DNA from: Voacanga thouarsii
Lineage: Eukaryota > Streptophyta > Magnoliopsida > Gentianales > Apocynaceae
Length of the DNA stretch: 64,000 nucleotides
Reading direction: 5' to 3'
Assembly (NCBI GenBank): GCA_026120185.1
Contig: JANUWF010001813.1
Coordinates: 434,001-498,000, forward strand
Shown: positions 1 through 10,752 of the stretch, piece by piece
How the letters are laid out: every line of letters starts with the position of its first letter
Position numbering within the stretch: the stretch's first letter is position 1
Made by a program: the position numbers and the translations under genes
The notes under the pieces: generated by a model
Databases searched by the model: none
The model's input: the letters and a program-made list of their open reading frames with translations, nothing else
What the model was told of the DNA's origin: nothing

Positions 1-123
1 ACTTTGCATAGTCTTCATCATAACTTGCAAGTCCTCACGCAAACCCCTAGCATCAATTTGATCTTCTTGAGGTCTACTAGGTCCACTTGGGTTAGGCCTA
101 GAGATCTCTTGTTCATGGGCCAT
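1..123 (-). CDS. Gag N-terminus, retrotransposon (partial)
   Basis: Forty-one codons are open from the ATG at 123-121 to the window edge. The protein starts MAHEQEISRPNPSGP and continues with a charged segment, the usual look of plant Ty3 Gag N-termini ahead of the retrotransposon gag core. The start is chosen because it is the first ATG downstream of the primer-binding site and leader with an uninterrupted frame. No catalytic domain is reached, so the lineage is not assigned. Family assignment is inference from style and context. Confidence 0.6.
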   Translation of the reverse strand, partial: MAHEQEISRPNPSGPSRPQEDQIDARGLREDLQVMMKTMQS

Positions 124-1019
124 AGTGATGGGATATTTGCTTACTTATACCTGCAACACAAAGAGATTAGAAAGAAAAATAGATCCTCACTTCACTTCCT
201 TGCGTGTTGGCTCTCAAGGTTGATCACTTCACACTCGTGTTTGCTCTCTTAGGCTCTTTTAAGGATAGGCTCACCCTCTTGCCTTTTTCTCAACACTCAA
301 GCCTTCTTGTTCAATCTCAATCCTTCCCAATAGCTAAAATTTTAGTCCAACTTAGTGAATCACACAAATCAAATGAATTTTCCAATTAGGGGGTCTTAGG
401 AGAATTTCAACAAACACTTGTTGGGCGTCTCAAGCAAACAAATTTTAAGTCAAGAATTTCAAGAGAAATGGACTCAATCAACACAAGAACAAGCACTAGA
501 CGCAAAAGAAACACTCCTAAGCAAGAAACAAACAAGAATTATCAAGAACAAAGAAACAAGAACAACTAGAACTAGGATGGTGAAGAACAAGATGATCACA
601 AAGGTGCAATAGAAAACTTGAGTTCAATGAACATGGAATTCAACAATAGAGTCATATACTAAGTCCCAATATCCCAAGGAATGAAAATTAAGAATCAAAT
701 ATCCCAACTATAGCCAAAAATATTCTCATGGAACACTTATCAAACACCTTGAATGCAATTCTCGTCACTTAAGAACAATCAACATTTTAACCCATATTGA
801 AGCCAAATTTCACCACAATCACAAGATAAATTTGTTCCCAAGGATTATAACAACATCAAGGAGCAATTTTCCAACAGAAAATTCAAGATATAACAAAAAT
901 TTCAAGACCTTTTTGGAGCAATTTTTTGAGTGACGGGATTTTTCTCTGTTTTGTTTTTCTTCACTTTGTAGGGTTCCTTTTCTTGCTTTCAAGCTTTGAT
1001 GGGAATCAAGCTTTTCCTT

Positions 1020-1031
1020 GCTCTGATACCA
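1020..1031 (-). promoter_or_regulatory. Primer-binding site, initiator-Met tRNA type
   Basis: On the minus strand the sequence reads TGGTATCAGAGC, the complement of the 3' end of plant initiator methionine tRNA. It lies just inside the LTR and would prime minus-strand DNA synthesis. Confidence 0.85.
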
Positions 1032-1035
1032 AACT

Positions 1036-1850
1036 CTTTGATACGAATCTTGTGTGGCTTTTCTTGGTATTGTGGTGTTTTTGTTGGCTATGTGTTCAAC
1101 TCAAACAATAGGACCCAAAACAGAGATTTTCCTTGTGACAAAAGGAGAAAGTAACTAACTATCTACACTCTTTCAAACCCTTGAAGAACAAAGCCTCAAA
1201 GACCCTCAAGATGAGTAGAAAGTTCTACTATATTCTCACCACAATATCCTTGAAGCAACAAAGACAAACAAGAACAAATAGAATAGAGAAAATAGGCACC
1301 CAAATATTGAATTTCAAACAAACCTTAGAAGAACAAAGCAACTAAGACCCATTCAAAGAAAACAACATTGGATTATCCAAAGGATTTATAGACTCTTACA
1401 AAAGGAGGACTAACCCTTACGCTTGGTCTTGAACAAAATGAACAAGGAGGCTAGGGCATCTCAAGATTCTCTCTCAAATTTGAATTAAAGTGAAGTGAAT
1501 TGTGTTTTCAAATCACTAAAAGTTCTATTTATACTACCCTAACCCTAGCTAAGTAATCCCTGAGGTTCTATTACAGATTAGGGTCATAATAAATCTTTAC
1601 AAGCAATTAAAATTGAAGAAAATCGGAGAAAACATTAAAAACGCGGGGCTGTCGTCGGCTACCCAGGGTGGAGCCGGCGCCGGTTTGGGCACTACAGCCG
1701 GCGCTGGCTGTGTTCTGCTTTCGGACGGTCGAAAGCCGAATGAATCCATTGTTGAGTAGAATGAAGCCGGCGCCGGCCGTCCTCTGGTGGCCTCCTTTTT
1801 AGTCTAGTTTCGTCCGTCTTCGTCGCCGGCCCTTGTCCTTACATGGCCAC
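1036..1850 (-). repeat. 5' LTR of the left Ty3 element
   Basis: The LTR lies upstream of the primer site on the minus strand. A TATA-like TATAAATAG (complement of 1525-1533) sits where an LTR promoter is expected. The U3 part (about 1645-1830) is GC-rich and carries three near-copies of a GCCGGCGCYGG motif. Ends are approximate; no second LTR is in the window for comparison. Confidence 0.6.
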
Positions 1851-1869
1851 ACCTCCCCCTCCTTTATCT

Positions 1870-3281
1870 TGACCTCCATGATGAAGTGGAGTCTCATCAT
1901 TCTGGGTCGAGGACGGGGTCCTCTACAACATATTTATATATCAACGTGGGATAACTTGAAACGAGATATCCTTGAGGAATGCTACGATAGTCGCTACACT
2001 GGCCACCCAGAGACTAACTGCAAGTTGTCATTAGTTCAGGAATAGTTCTGCTAACCAAGACTAAGGAACGACGTGGAAGCTTACGTTCGCACCTGTCTTG
2101 TGTGCCAACAAGACAATATGGAAAACCAACCACCCGCAGGCCTGTTGCAGCCTTTGCAGATCCCTGAGAAAGTATGGGACAATGTCTCAAAGGACTTCAT
2201 TGTCGAGCTTCCAAAGTTGGATGGCTGCACAAGTATATTGGTAGTCGTCGACTGTTTGTCTAAATATGTCGAGTTCATTCCTACCCCAAAGGAATGCACA
2301 ACAGAGGTGACGGCCAAGTTGTTCATGAAGCACATTGTTAAGTATTGGGGACTACCAACATCTATCATGAGCAACAGGGACTCACAGTTTACGGGACGAT
2401 TTTGGATGGAACTCTTTCGTCTACTTGGGACGGCACTTAACATGTCTACAATGATACACCCGCAAATCAACGGACAAATAGAACGTGTCAACAATATCTT
2501 GGAGGTGTATCTGAGACATTACGTGACCGTCAACCAAAAGGATTGGGCACAATTGCTGAAGATGGCCCAATTTTCCTAACTTGCAACGCAACGAGAGTAC
2601 TGGCAAGAGCCCGTTCGAGAAAGTTTTGAGGTTTCAACCAACGACCCCCAAAGATATCATTACCGGCTACAAAGGGTCGAGTCCTCCAGCCTACTGTTTT
2701 GCCAAGGACTAGCAAGAACGAGCGGACGTAGCCAAGCTATATTTGGAAAAGGCCGCATGACGTGCTAAGAAGTGGACCGACAAGAAACGGACATTCTGCG
2801 AGTTCAAGGAGAGGGACCAAGTACTAGTTAAGCTATACTAGCACGGAAGGATCCAGAGCATTCACAAGGGACTAATGAGACGGTACGAGGGGTCGTTCAC
2901 CATACTTAAAAAAGTTGAGATCGTGGCTTACAAAGTAGAGTTACCCGAAAGTCTATCCCAACTTCATTTCATTTTTCATGTCAGCCTGCTCAAGCTATAT
3001 CATAAAGACCCCAACGATTCTTCAAGGAAAGTTTCGACACGAGCACCAGAAGGAATGCAGGACGAGTACGACAGAGTGGCCGAAGAGATACTATCGGATC
3101 GTATCGTCCACCATAAGAATCGGGCACCATAAAAAAAGTACTTAGTGAAATGGAAAGGCTTGCCAATGTCCGAGACAAGTTGGGAGCCAGTGGAAAAATA
3201 TTGTGGCAATTCACTAAGTTACTTCAGGACTACGAGGAGTCTAAGGCATCAGGGACGATGCCTAACTCAAGTGGGGGAGAA
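1870..3281 (+). pseudogene. Chromovirus (Ty3) integrase and chromodomain remnant
   Basis: Only the 3' part of pol remains. A FWVEDGVLY segment at about 1900 is followed after a frameshift by the zinc-binding region with HPE...CLVCQQD. The integrase core (2073-2579) shows DFIVELP, VVVDCLSKY and a degenerate HPQINGQIERVN. Frameshifts follow. The C-terminal domain is visible near 2880 (RRYEGSFTILKK) and a chromodomain at about 3090-3200 (YLVKWKGLP, then SWEPVEKY). In this family the chromodomain steers integration toward modified chromatin. Reverse transcriptase and RNase H are missing, and stops break every segment, so it is dead. Lineage: chromovirus, secure; subgroup not assigned. Confidence 0.88.
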
Positions 3282-3939
3282 TGACACGACCTGCACGAAG
3301 CCGACAATCGAACGGGACGAAAACGGCACGAAACGGAACCGACAGGCACACGATGGGCCAACCCGTGCATGGGCAAACCAAGCCGAGAACGGGACGTGCG
3401 CGCGGGACAGTACAAGACCGACACGGGATCGAAACGGGCTGATGGGTCGTTCTGGACCGTTGGACTATTTTGACCGGTCAAACTTTGTAGAGGTTTGTAG
3501 AAGTTTCTAGAATATTCTAGGACACTCTAGGGAACTCTTGTATAGTGTAAAGAAACCTAGAATACTATAAAATTCTCTAGAACATCTAGAATATTATAGA
3601 ATATCTAAATATTTATGCAAGTTGCCAACTTGCATGTGCAACTTGCAAGAAGATTTTAGACCCCAAGGCTTGCCTATACATAGGGCCAAGCCCTCCCATT
3701 TGTAATCATCCAAGTTTGAAGAATACAAGCAAAGCTCTCTCAAGAGCTCTCTTGTTATCTCTTAGCCATCTCACTGTTTTCCCACTTAGCTTCTGTTTAA
3801 ACACTTAACCACCTTATTTCTATCTCTTTTTCTATCTTTCGTCCCCTTTAGGCTGATCTAGCTAACCTTTCCTAAGTTAGTCTTAAGAAGTAGCTAGAAC
3901 AGCACGGGCTATCTTAGTTAAAATAGCCAACCCGTGACA
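3268..3939 (+). repeat. Polypurine tract and 3' LTR of the chromovirus
   Basis: The purine tract AAGTGGGGGAGAA ends at 3281 and the LTR begins TGACACGACC. It ends CCCGTGACA at 3939, so the termini form an imperfect TGACACG/CGTGACA inverted pair. The length is about 658 bases. No 5' LTR is in the window. A motif related to TCTAGAAT recurs between 3500 and 3600. Confidence 0.8.
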
Positions 3940-4572
3940 CAGGAAATATTGATTAAATTGCAGAAATTTCAGTCAAATAGAGCAAGGCACAGAGTCTAAT
4001 AGGATTTTAATGGGGAAGCTATGTTTAAGTATGATAGATGACAACATACTAGAATAAAGAGAATAAGAGAGACAACTCTTAGCGTCATGCCAAGAGGGAA
4101 CAAAAACTTAAGGAGCCAACCTAGGACCTTAAGACATTGCACTTAGGCATGACTGTCTCACACAAACACAATTTATAGACAACCCTTCTTTAGACTTTTT
4201 ATTCATTAAAAGAGAGAATACATCATTGAATAGAGAACTCCTATATATATATATATAGACCCAAAAACCAACTCCTAAACTAACCAGAGCTAGACTCTTT
4301 AAAAGCTAAACTAACTAGAGCTAGACTCTTTAAAGGAACATAATTCCCTGACCATAAAATAACAAGGACTATAAGATCAACTAAATCAACACAATTTAAA
4401 AGAGTCCCTAAAACATAACTAAAAGACTTAGAAAATAATTGCAAATATGGAAATTACTAATATACCCTTCCTATAAGAGACTCATAAAGGATTAAACTAA
4501 ATCAATGCTAGTAACTCATAAACTAGAATTTCCCATGGCTAAAGCTAGATTGTAGAATCATTTCTTGTCGAC
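3940..4572. other. Non-coding stretch with a small tandem repeat
   Basis: No coding sequence is recognised. A unit of about 30 bases (containing CTAACTAGAGCTAGACTC) occurs twice at 4276-4336, next to a TATATATATATATAG run at 4244-4258. It may be 3' flank of the SNF5-like gene or remains of an LTR; neither is provable here. Confidence 0.4.
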
Positions 4573-4600
4573 TCATCCAATCACAGGACCCTTTCTTCTT
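4573..4600 (-). CDS. Possible alternative terminal exon of the SNF5/BSH-like gene
   Basis: An AG acceptor (GACGCAG) ends at 4601. Joined to the CG left by the donor at 5753/5752 it reads R-R-R-K-G-P-V-I-G-stop, with TGA at 4575-4573. The basic RRRK start resembles the beginning of the usual last exon of plant BSH proteins, but the acidic tail that normally follows (about 30 residues) is absent. Whether this exon is used is not known; the true last exon may lie beyond the transposons on the left or be lost. Confidence 0.3.
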
Positions 4601-4643
4601 CTGCGTCATTAAGGATACTCACATTTCATACAAATGTTTCAGG

Positions 4644-5595
4644 GTTAAATGCATTTTGCCCCCCCAAACTTTACCTAATTAGCATCTTACCTCCACAAAT
4701 GTTCAATTGCTTCAATAGCCCCTTCAAGTTTCACTTAATTCAAGTGATTGCAATTAAGCATCTAAAAACACTCTTATCCTTGGTAAATATTAAAATTGCA
4801 TTTTTCCTTCAGTTTTTCTTTCCTTTTTTTGGTTCCAGTCTATCAAATTTCAAAAAATAACAAAAGAAAAATAAATAAAGGTTCCATAAGTTCCTATTGC
4901 AGATGGCCCAACGCTAGACCAACCTTAGTGGCTGCCTTTCCTTCATGCTTTTATTTCTAGTTACCTTTCCTTTTCCTTCTATATTTTCCACTATTTTATT
5001 CTTCTTCATCCTCTTCTTTTCAACCATTCTTATCCTCACAAAAGCACGAAATAAGAGCATTGAGAAAGATTCTTGCAGCTGGCAGTAGTTGTAAAGCTTT
5101 TGCCTTGACAAGTTTCAAACTGTTGAAGGCCATTACTTAAAACCTACTAGTCGAGAGGAGTTCATTGATACTATTATTCAGTCATTTTAGCAAATAGAAA
5201 AGTTTGGATGGCTTTTGTTTTTCCATTTTTGTTAGAACTATAGTTTATAGTGTAGTTTTGAATGATTTCACTAATAGAGCAAAGTTCCTTATGGTGATAG
5301 GAGTAAAGGGCAGGGATCGGCGACTGATTCTGCACTATCAAAGGGTTGGCTGGTGGTAGGAAAGGAGGAAAGAGAAAGGAGGAAGAAGAGAAAAAGAAAA
5401 GGAAAAGAAGGTTTATTTATATATGGCTTTCTATTACTTATTATAGGGACATATTAGTCTTTTGAAATTTGGATCAATCCTGATTGCGTTGGACTAGAAC
5501 AAAATTTAAAGTTCAAGGCGGTTATTGAAGCAATTAGACGTTCATAGAGGTATATGCTAATTGGGTAAAGTTTGAGGGGGTAAAATGTATTTAAC
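4644..5595. mobile_element. Non-autonomous DNA transposon with about 95-bp terminal inverted repeats (MULE-like)
   Basis: The left end begins GTTAAATGCATTTTGCCCCC and the right end, complemented, begins GTTAAATACATTTTACCCCC. The match continues for about 95 bases, for example TTGCTTCAATA in both. The 952-base body has no transposase. Long inverted repeats suggest a Mutator-like element. Flanks ACAAATGTTT (4630-4639) and ACAATGGTTT (5596-5605) look like an aged 9-10 bp TSD, but four bases separate the left copy from the inverted repeat, so the class is tentative. It lies in the last intron of the SNF5-like gene. Confidence 0.7.
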
Positions 5596-5752
5596 ACAAT
5601 GGTTTATAGATACTTAATCCTTTCAGAAGTCAACATTATTAGCATGTTCAGCATCGCAAACCACACAATACCACAACTAGACATTCTTCAAATTTTCATA
5701 TTTACTGGTCTTTTATCTTTTAAGAATAACAGTTGGAGAAAGAGCATCTTAC

Positions 5753-8700
5753 CGAATCACACTTGATTTGTTGCCAAACAACTTCACTAAGTCAACAGCA
5801 TTTACACCTGTCTTACTGCAAGAAAAAGAGAGATAGTAATTAGTTTGTGAGAAGACAGTCACAACTAAATTCAAGAATCACTTGAAAATACAAACCCCAC
5901 AATTGCAAATGTTATACAAAATGGCAAATAGAATCTCAAAACACTTAAAGAAAAAGAAACCTGGCTGTGATATGTTCAATCCCCTTGCGCTTCTTATGCA
6001 TTCTGCTTTCCTTTGCTGAAGCTACACTTTGTATGGCAATCTAAACAGGGAAGATTGAGTGTGTAAGATAACTGTTGCATCAGTTGCTCCTGAAAAGTAA
6101 ATTTGAAAAGCCAAATTCAAAAACTACATAGATCAAGACCTACCCCTAATATGAAAATTGTACAAGGAAAATAATGACTTCTAACCAACTGTTCATCAAG
6201 CAGAACGTGACAGGCATACCTCATAGAGTTGGTCCCTAATAGCAATTGCAATTGCAGGCTGTAGAAGGAAAAGACAATTGTTTTCACTAAACAGCTAACA
6301 GAATTACTTGACATCAGCAAATGAAATAATAAACAGTCCCCAACTAGAAGAGAAAAGTCTACTTAAAAGCAAGTTAGTACAAACTAGAACTGCAGAAACT
6401 CCACTAGGAAGAAAAACTAAGAATCAGAATAGTAGTAAATGAATGCTTCCCCACAGGGAAAACAGAGTTAGCAAAGCTAACTTGCTTGAGAAATACAAAA
6501 AATTTGGGCCAATGAAGATTCCAGAGCCCTGTTTAACTTTTTAGAATGTAACATAGGTACATTTGGCCATTAAAAGAGTTTCGACAAACCAAAAAGAGGG
6601 AGAGAAAGAATTTTGTTGTTGTTGTTGTTGGGGTTTGGTTTTTTTTTTTTTGAGGGGGGGGGTTGCGTGGGGGAGGGTGCCAGGGGCAATTGGGTTAATG
6701 AGGAAATCTTGATCCAGGGCCACTTCTAAAATCAAATATCTTAATTCTAAAATAAGAGAATATATCGTCAAAGGAGCCCTATTGACAAAGCATTCCAAAT
6801 GCTGCAGTTTACTAAAGAAACCAGTTAGAAAATCATCTCTGGAAAACAAAATAAGAAGCTTCTGCACTACCACACTCATCACAACCAGGCTACTAGTTGC
6901 TTTACAAGATTTGACAGGAGTAATAAGAGCCACTTTGTTACTTGCAAAGCAAGCAGAAAATACAACTTCACAAACATTTCTTGTATGTTAACAACTCAAA
7001 TTTAGTGCTTACTCCAACTTCAGGGTCATCAACACCCAAATCTTTGCAGAAAGTTCTTGCAAATTCTTCAGGATCACTCTCAAAATTGTTCAAATCCTGA
7101 AATTGACATGAAGTGCTAGTATCACATAATGAAAAACCAAGCTTTGAAGTTCTTTCTTAAACATTAGCAGAAAATACTAATCATGTAATAAAAAGAAAAG
7201 TAAAACATCAAATTTATGGAAAAACTTACCCACAGAAACTGGTCCTTTATAAGTGTATGATTCACACGAAGATCAAGCTAAGCCCAAGCCAGAAATGTGA
7301 GGGGAAAAAAATCAATACCCACAGCAACCAACAAATAAATAAGATATGAAAATTATGAAAATTTTAAAGGGAGAAATAAATATTCACTCTTGCAAACCTT
7401 GATAGGGACTACTCTCTCACCAGTGTGCATATCTTGCCCTTCATATGATCGAAACTCTGCCAGCTGTGCCTACAGTAGTTGAGATTTCACACAAACGAAC
7501 AGTGATGATGAAGAAAAGAAGACAACAATATGGAGTTTAAAAAACATATTAAGGCCAACCCCAAACAGTAAGCAAGCCTTCCAACTTCATTTGCCATCAT
7601 GCTTTTGAGTCTTAGGAGAGACATTCCACAAGTTATCGATTATCCTTCTGTTTCTGTAAAAGGTGGAACCCTCCTAAATCTACAACAGGATATGTCCAAG
7701 ATAAGACCAACAACTTCCTATCCCCAGAAAAAGGGAAAAGCTCTAGACTTATACACTGGGTTGCTGAAAACAAAATCTAAAAAGTTTCAACACCTAAAGC
7801 ATTCACATACCTAAAGTACATATCTCACTACAAGTAACATTGAATGAATTACGAGAAGCAAAAGAAGAGATGAACAAAAATGATCCAGAATCAACAAAAA
7901 AATAGATAAGAATATAGTTATTACCTGGATGGATTGAGCAATCTGCGTGGCAAAAGTTGGGAGAAGCTTTAAATCTTTTACTGTTCTTCTTGCGAAAACT
8001 ACAATTTCTGAATCAGGATCTATATTGTAGGAAATAGATTCAGATAGTCGGCCAATAAAAAGCACAAAAAATGACATCAACATAATATCAAGATAACGGC
8101 AACAGATACTACAAATTTCCATTTGCTAGAGAATTCAATAACACATGGAGCCAAAAAATTTATAATCAACCTTACTTAATGGTACAAAGGTTATGTAACT
8201 AATGATATGCAAAGATAATTGCTCTATAACATATGGAAATCATGCTTATTGGATCACATTACAGTAAAATGGCTAGCATTCTAGCGTTGGGAGGACATGT
8301 CCTAATATTGTTCGTTTCTTAGCTTGTAATAATACTCCTGAAAAATTTTAAGCGTAGGAATAAAGGAAAATATGTGAACTGGTATATTACACAATTTGCT
8401 CTTCTCTGCACAAAATGTACAGGAGGATGATGATGCCTCCTCCATTTTCCATTTTGCCTCTTCACATAATCCAACCAAAATTTTTATTCAACAAACTTAA
8501 AATTTCCATGCATACACAATCTGGATTCAGAATTTATATCCCAGGTTCACAACTTACTTCAGTTCGGCCAATTTTTTGGAGTTCTTGCAGAATTTTCTCT
8601 TAAAATCCTCCTGCTAGTTAAAATAAAGTTTATACTTTAAAAAAAAAACTGATAAAGTTGCAAACACCTGGATTTCATCATAGATCTTTGTATAATAAAA

Positions 8701-9348
8701 GATATTTCTTGATGCAGTAATCAAAGACAACAAGGCAAGAGAAGAAAGATTTTTAAGCTTCTCAAGAATGGGTACATACTGAAACAATGCAATCCTTTAT
8801 ACAAACCAAGCATATAGCCACCTAGATATGAAATATACAGCTCAGTGATTCTTTTCCTAGTTTCCCATCTCATAAGCCCCAAGAATTCAGCATTATATTG
8901 ATCCGATATGTTATCTCATAAATCAATTGTTGTGTAAGAAACATACTAGGTCTTACCAATATTAACTCCAATAACACATGGGAAGTATCAGGTAACAAAA
9001 GAAGAGAAAGTATTGCAAACAAACTGAGGGTAAAAAATTAGCAAAGCTGAAAAAGCAACAAATTACCAGAAGGGTTCCACGTGAAAGCATCTCTAAATCT
9101 CTGTCCATCAATTTCAATGTCTAAACGAATCGGCACAAGATTATCTGCTGTGGGACTGCACAATGCGGTATACTCATCAAGAAAAAAATAAATAAAATTA
9201 ATTTTGATTCATTGCCGATTGAACTTTATTTCCATCCCATTAGAATATGCACTGTAAACTGAAGCATATCAGCAAAGAAGGGGGAAGAGGATTACATTCT
9301 AAACTTGACAGGATTCTTTGATGCACCCCATGCTGATTGTGGCTTCAT
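5753..9348 (-). CDS. BSH: SNF5/INI1-family subunit of SWI/SNF chromatin remodeller (BSH-like), 9 coding exons
   Basis: This is the plant SNF5 homologue, a core subunit of SWI/SNF complexes that use ATP to remodel nucleosomes in the nucleus. Coding exons on the minus strand are 9348-9296, 9155-9067, 8019-7925, 7469-7398, 7277-7230, 7096-7013, 6258-6220, 6040-5961 and 5815-5753. All introns are GT..AG and the phases join without a stop, giving 207 residues plus two bases. The protein starts [20 protein letters not shown]5 repeat 1 spans residues about 20-80 ([35 protein letters not shown]). Repeat 2 spans about 95-165 ([38 protein letters not shown]). The start matches the Arabidopsis BSH N-terminus in position. 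Arabidopsis BSH is about 240 residues, so roughly 32 C-terminal residues are unaccounted for. The reading frame is otherwise intact, so a working gene is likely. Confidence 0.93.
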
Positions 9349-9690
9349 GCTGCTGCTTTTCTTTTATCTTCTTGCTCTGTTTGTCCCAATATTCTAGGAA
9401 AATAGAACTCTGGCAAAGCAAATTAAAATAGAGAAAATTCAGATAGAAGCAGAATAAGGAAGCCAACAGACTTCAACCCTAAATAAATAAAAATAATAAT
9501 AAAGAAACAAATAGAAGAGGGCATAAAAATATTAAACAAATTGGAAATCAGATGGGTTTTACCCTGTGCTTTCGTCCAGAGAGTGCAGCCTCAGTTGTTA
9601 ATTAGAAGACAATTCTGGAGTATGCGCTGGTTGGGACTAGCGGAGCGCATCCTCGGCTTTGAAGTACCAGTCTTTTTCGTTTGAATCTGA
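9296..9690 (-). other. BSH: 5' untranslated exon and leader of the SNF5/BSH-like gene
   Basis: A non-coding first exon is inferred from about 9690 to 9563, ending at a donor (ACAGG|GTAAAA). The next exon starts after the acceptor TTTGCCAG at 9410 and carries 61 untranslated bases before the ATG at 9348. A leader intron of about 150 bases is common in plant housekeeping genes. The transcription start is not located; the flank beyond 9690 is AT-rich with a poly-T run. Confidence 0.6.
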
Positions 9691-9699
9691 ATTTCCCTT

Positions 9700-10751
9700 T
9701 TTTTTTTTTTCTAAGCACGTTGTGAAATGAGTGAAAGCTCGACTAATTCTATTAGTAAATATAAATATCTATTATTAAAAATTAATGGAAAGAATTGTTA
9801 CAAAAAATTATAAGAAAAAAAAAGTTTAAAAAATTTTTTATATAAATAATAATTAAAAATCTATTATGAGTATATTTTATTCTAATACTGACAAATATTC
9901 ATAATAAACATTCGCACTTAATTTTCAAGATAGAAAAAGAAAAATATATATATTTTTCAAAGAAAAGAATTCAATTCAATTTATTCGCTTACAAAATATT
10001 ACTCCGTTCTTTTTTCTTGTCTCACATTTTTTTTTAAATCAAATTTATTTTTACTTCAATTATTTTTTTGAAAAAAAAAAGGGAAGAAAAGGGTCCAAAT
10101 CCACAACCCTTGTGCTTAAATTCATAACCTTGGGTAACATTAACATTGAATATATAAAAATATTCTTTTGTTTTTCAAAAATAAAATTACTAATTTCATA
10201 ATTTTAAAACTATAATTTTTAACAATACGAAATTTATTCCCTGAAGATGTTTATTTCCTTGATGATCTAAATTTATAAGTATTATAATTAAAAAATAAAT
10301 ATTTACTACTTAATATTTTAATTCAGTTCTCTTTTAATTATATACTGATTTCAAAATTTGTACTTAACTTTTATTTATTTTTTTTTGGGTACTAAAAATT
10401 TGTGGTAAAATATATTTTTAAGAAGTAGAATATTTTGGTAGCGCTCTATGCAATTGATCTTTTTCCCTCCCTTTTTGTTTCACTTGTAAGCTAAAGAAAA
10501 AGAAAAAAAGAAATTGTATTATAATTTTATAGTTATTCAATTAATTTGGAGCTGTAAAATTATTACATTTCAAGTAATTTAGTCCTCTAAATATTAGTAA
10601 GTTGATATTTATGTTGAAATTAAATCCAATTATTTAGATATTGTAATTTAATATTCATTAAATTGTAGAAATATTTATTATTAAAATTAGTAATGCGAAA
10701 GAAAATTTGTTAATGTTAATAAAATGGGATTTTTTTTTTTTCATATGTAAT
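9700..10751. other. AT-rich intergenic stretch; probable BSH promoter side
   Basis: No ORF, RNA gene or clear repeat was recognised. It contains homopolymer A and T runs. It lies upstream of the BSH-like gene, so regulatory sites are likely here but none can be pinned down. Confidence 0.5.
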
Positions 10752-10752
10752 A

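Larger units (their letters stand above)
1..1850 (-). mobile_element. 5' part of a Ty3-type LTR retrotransposon, running off the left edge
   Basis: Read on the minus strand the order is LTR (about 1850-1036), a primer-binding site, an untranslated leader of about 900 bases, and the start of gag at 123. The rest of the element lies outside the window. The leader has no ORF of note. The right limit is approximate: it is where sequence of the neighbouring plus-strand chromovirus resumes, so this element seems to have inserted into or deleted the 5' part of that chromovirus. The class is inferred from gag style and primer site; no pol is visible here. Confidence 0.75.

Noticed and set aside
4914..5111. 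65-codon minus-strand frame inside the inverted-repeat element
   Set aside because: No transposase-like motif; short and compatible with chance.
4644..5595. piggyBac-type reading of the inverted-repeat element, because TTAA occurs at both ends
   Set aside because: The TTAA lies inside the inverted repeats, the flanks suggest a longer TSD, and the repeats are far longer than piggyBac ends.
8415..8603. 62-codon plus-strand frame in the BSH region
   Set aside because: It lies in a large intron of the minus-strand gene, with no motif or codon signal.
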